A DNA stretch of 51,727 nt from Candidatus Gastranaerophilales bacterium (GTDB lineage: Bacteria; Cyanobacteriota; Vampirovibrionia; Gastranaerophilales; Gastranaerophilaceae): positions 1 to 51,727 of the forward strand of contig QAMI01000022.1 of NCBI GenBank assembly GCA_003150395.1. Direction: 5' to 3'. Positions 50,448-51,727 of this stretch are shown here, piece after piece. Below the pieces are notes generated by a model. That model did not search any database, was not told where the DNA came from, and worked only from the letters and a program-made list of their open reading frames with translations. A program made the translations under genes and the position numbers. Within the stretch, counting starts at the first letter, position 1; every line of letters starts with the position of its first letter.

Positions 50448-50646
50448 ATTATCTCCTTTTCTTTAAAAATAACATAGAGAAAATGAAATGTGAATGTATT
50501 GATTTGTTATTTCTCTTTCACTTAATATTTGTAAACATAAAATTTGCAATTTTGCTATGTTGGTCGTAGTATGAAAAAAGCACGCGCCGCAAAAGTTACG
50601 GCTTGTGACTGCAAATGAGTGTAAATAGTACAATAATGGATGTGTT

Positions 50647-51519
50647 ATGGCTTTAAACTTTCAAGAATTGGTTTTTAATTTACAAAAATTTTGGTCGGAC
50701 TATGGCTGTATAATTCAGCAGCCTTATGATATCGAAAAAGGTGCTTCTACAATGAATCCTGCAACCTTTTTACGTTCCCTCGGGCCGGAACCCTGGAATA
50801 CTGCAATGATTGAACCATGCAGAAGACCTACCGATGCAAGATACGGGGAAAATCCAAACAGATTAGGGCATTATTATCAGTTTCAGGTTATTTTGAAACC
50901 TTCTCCCGACAATGCTCAAGAGCTTTACTTGAAAAGTTTGGAGGCTATGGGTATAAACTTGAAAGAACATGACGTTAGGTTTGTTGAGGATAACTGGGAA
51001 TCTCCGACTTTAGGTGCCGCTGGTGTCGGTTGGGAAGTCTGGCTTGACGGCATGGAAATTACTCAATTTACATATTTCCAACAGGTTGGCGGTTTGGAAG
51101 TTAAACCTGTTGCGCTTGAGTTAACTTACGGGCTTGAGCGTATTGCTATGTATTTGCAAAATAAAGCTTCAGTTTATGACATTATGTGGAATGATAAGCT
51201 AAAATACGGCGAAATCTTCTTACAAAATGAAATTGAACAGTCTAAATATAATTTCGAAGTTTCAGATGCTAAAAGCTTATTCACTATGTTTGACCTCTAC
51301 CAGAAAGAAGTCGATAATTGTATTAGCGCAAAACTTGTCCTTCCTGCTTATGATTATGTTTTAAAATGCTCACATACTTTTAACTTACTGGATGCGAGAG
51401 GAGTAATCAGCAAGGATGAAAGAATTAACTTTATAAACAGAGTTAGAACAATGGCTTCTGCCGTTGCAAAATTGTACGTAGCTCAAAGAGAAGAACTTGG
51501 CTTCCCTCTTTGTAAATAA
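50647..51519 (+). CDS. glyQ: Glycyl-tRNA synthetase alpha subunit
   Basis: Alpha subunit of the bacterial tetrameric glycyl-tRNA synthetase, 290 aa, normal length. It begins [47 protein letters not shown], then [20 protein letters not shown]-type sequence and [39 protein letters not shown], all highly conserved. The beta subunit gene (glyS) does not follow within the window; an amino-acid permease starts 14 nt after the stop instead. So glyS must be elsewhere or beyond the permease. Confidence 0.97.
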   Translation: [290 protein letters not shown]

Positions 51520-51533
51520 AATAAGGATATTTA

Positions 51534-51727
51534 ATGGCAACTAGATTTGAACGTCCAACTTTATCAAAAAACTTTATTCAAAGATTAATTAGAATTAAAA
51601 ACCCCGATGAAATGCTTGAAGCTGCAAAGGCTGACGGTTTGGAAAAAACTCTTGGCGTTTGGGATTTGATAATATTAGGCATTGGTGCAATTATCGGAAG
51701 CGGAATTTTCGCTATAGTCGGTATTGC
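51534..51727 (+). CDS. APC family amino acid permease (partial, 5' end)
   Basis: Only the first 64 codons are in the window. The charged N-terminus KNPDEMLEAAKADGLEKTL is followed by the first helix GVWDLIILGIGAIIGSGIFAIVG, which is the signature of APC-family cationic amino-acid transporters (GIGAIIGxGIF). TAAGGA stands 7 nt before the ATG. It directly follows glyQ (14-nt gap), likely the same transcript. The remainder of the protein runs past the window end. Confidence 0.88.
   Translation, partial: MATRFERPTLSKNFIQRLIRIKNPDEMLEAAKADGLEKTLGVWDLIILGIGAIIGSGIFAIVGI

Noticed and set aside
50448..50646. T-box or glycine riboswitch before glyQ
   Set aside because: I found no T-box motif, specifier loop or glycine aptamer features in this interval.

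Overview
The window is an AT-rich bacterial chromosome segment with ordinary housekeeping genes on both strands. It carries no rRNA, phage, IS or CRISPR locus. I infer a gut-type, non-photosynthetic relative of cyanobacteria (Melainabacteria/Vampirovibrionia, probably Gastranaerophilales). The reasons are several type IV pilin-like proteins with an FTLAEVLITLGIIG-type N-terminus, an anaerobic core metabolism (pyruvate:ferredoxin oxidoreductase, rubredoxin), lipid A/outer-membrane genes (lpxK, an MsbA-like exporter, an MCE/MlaD protein), and many small lineage-type hypothetical proteins. The taxon is inferred, not proven.

Layout. 1-4.4 kb: a pilin-like gene with a poly-G leader, lpxK, an MCE protein, a small protein and a lytic transglycosylase. 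4.6-8.9 kb: queA-yidC, an XRE regulator, tRNA-Pro, an HExxH membrane protein and rubredoxin. 8.9-16.1 kb: thioesterase-pseudouridine synthase-coaE, a secreted-type hydrolase candidate, DUF1015 and an MsbA-like ABC exporter (coupled), then UDP-glucose dehydrogenase. 16.1-24.3 kb: tRNA-Leu, rplS-rbgA-rnhB, a second pilin-like gene, a TPR protein, mnmG, a small protein and tRNA-Gln with a tRNA relic. 24.3-33.3 kb: an exported GH13 enzyme, an acyltransferase, a second HExxH protein, GNAT, two XRE genes plus an XRE fragment, tRNA-Asn, a Bax1-inhibitor-like protein, mtaB and a membrane protein. 33.6-42.6 kb: pyruvate:ferredoxin oxidoreductase, a RelA/SpoT-like protein, an RlmD-type methyltransferase, a third pilin-like gene divergent from an XRE gene, tRNA-Val, tRNA-Ala and a sigma-70 factor. 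42.8-51.7 kb: a zinc-ribbon/SPFH protein interrupted by an amber codon, recN, a cytosolic GH13 enzyme, a response regulator, a fourth pilin-like gene with a poly-G leader, a P-loop kinase, glyQ and the start of an amino-acid permease.

The most interesting signal concerns the pilin-like genes. Three of the four have an 11-12 nt G or C homopolymer between a ribosome-binding site plus start codon and the pilin N-terminus. In each case the well-positioned start is out of frame with the pilin by the number of bases present, and a change of one or two G/C would restore it. This is the expected architecture for slipped-strand phase variation of surface pilins. The fourth has no tract, but shares a divergent intergenic palindrome with an XRE regulator. 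Other notable signals are an in-frame TAG replacing a conserved region of an SPFH protein, a palindromic repeat inserted in frame in queA, truncated tRNA duplications beside three tRNA genes, and a short N-terminal F-[QKR] motif shared by several unrelated hypothetical proteins.
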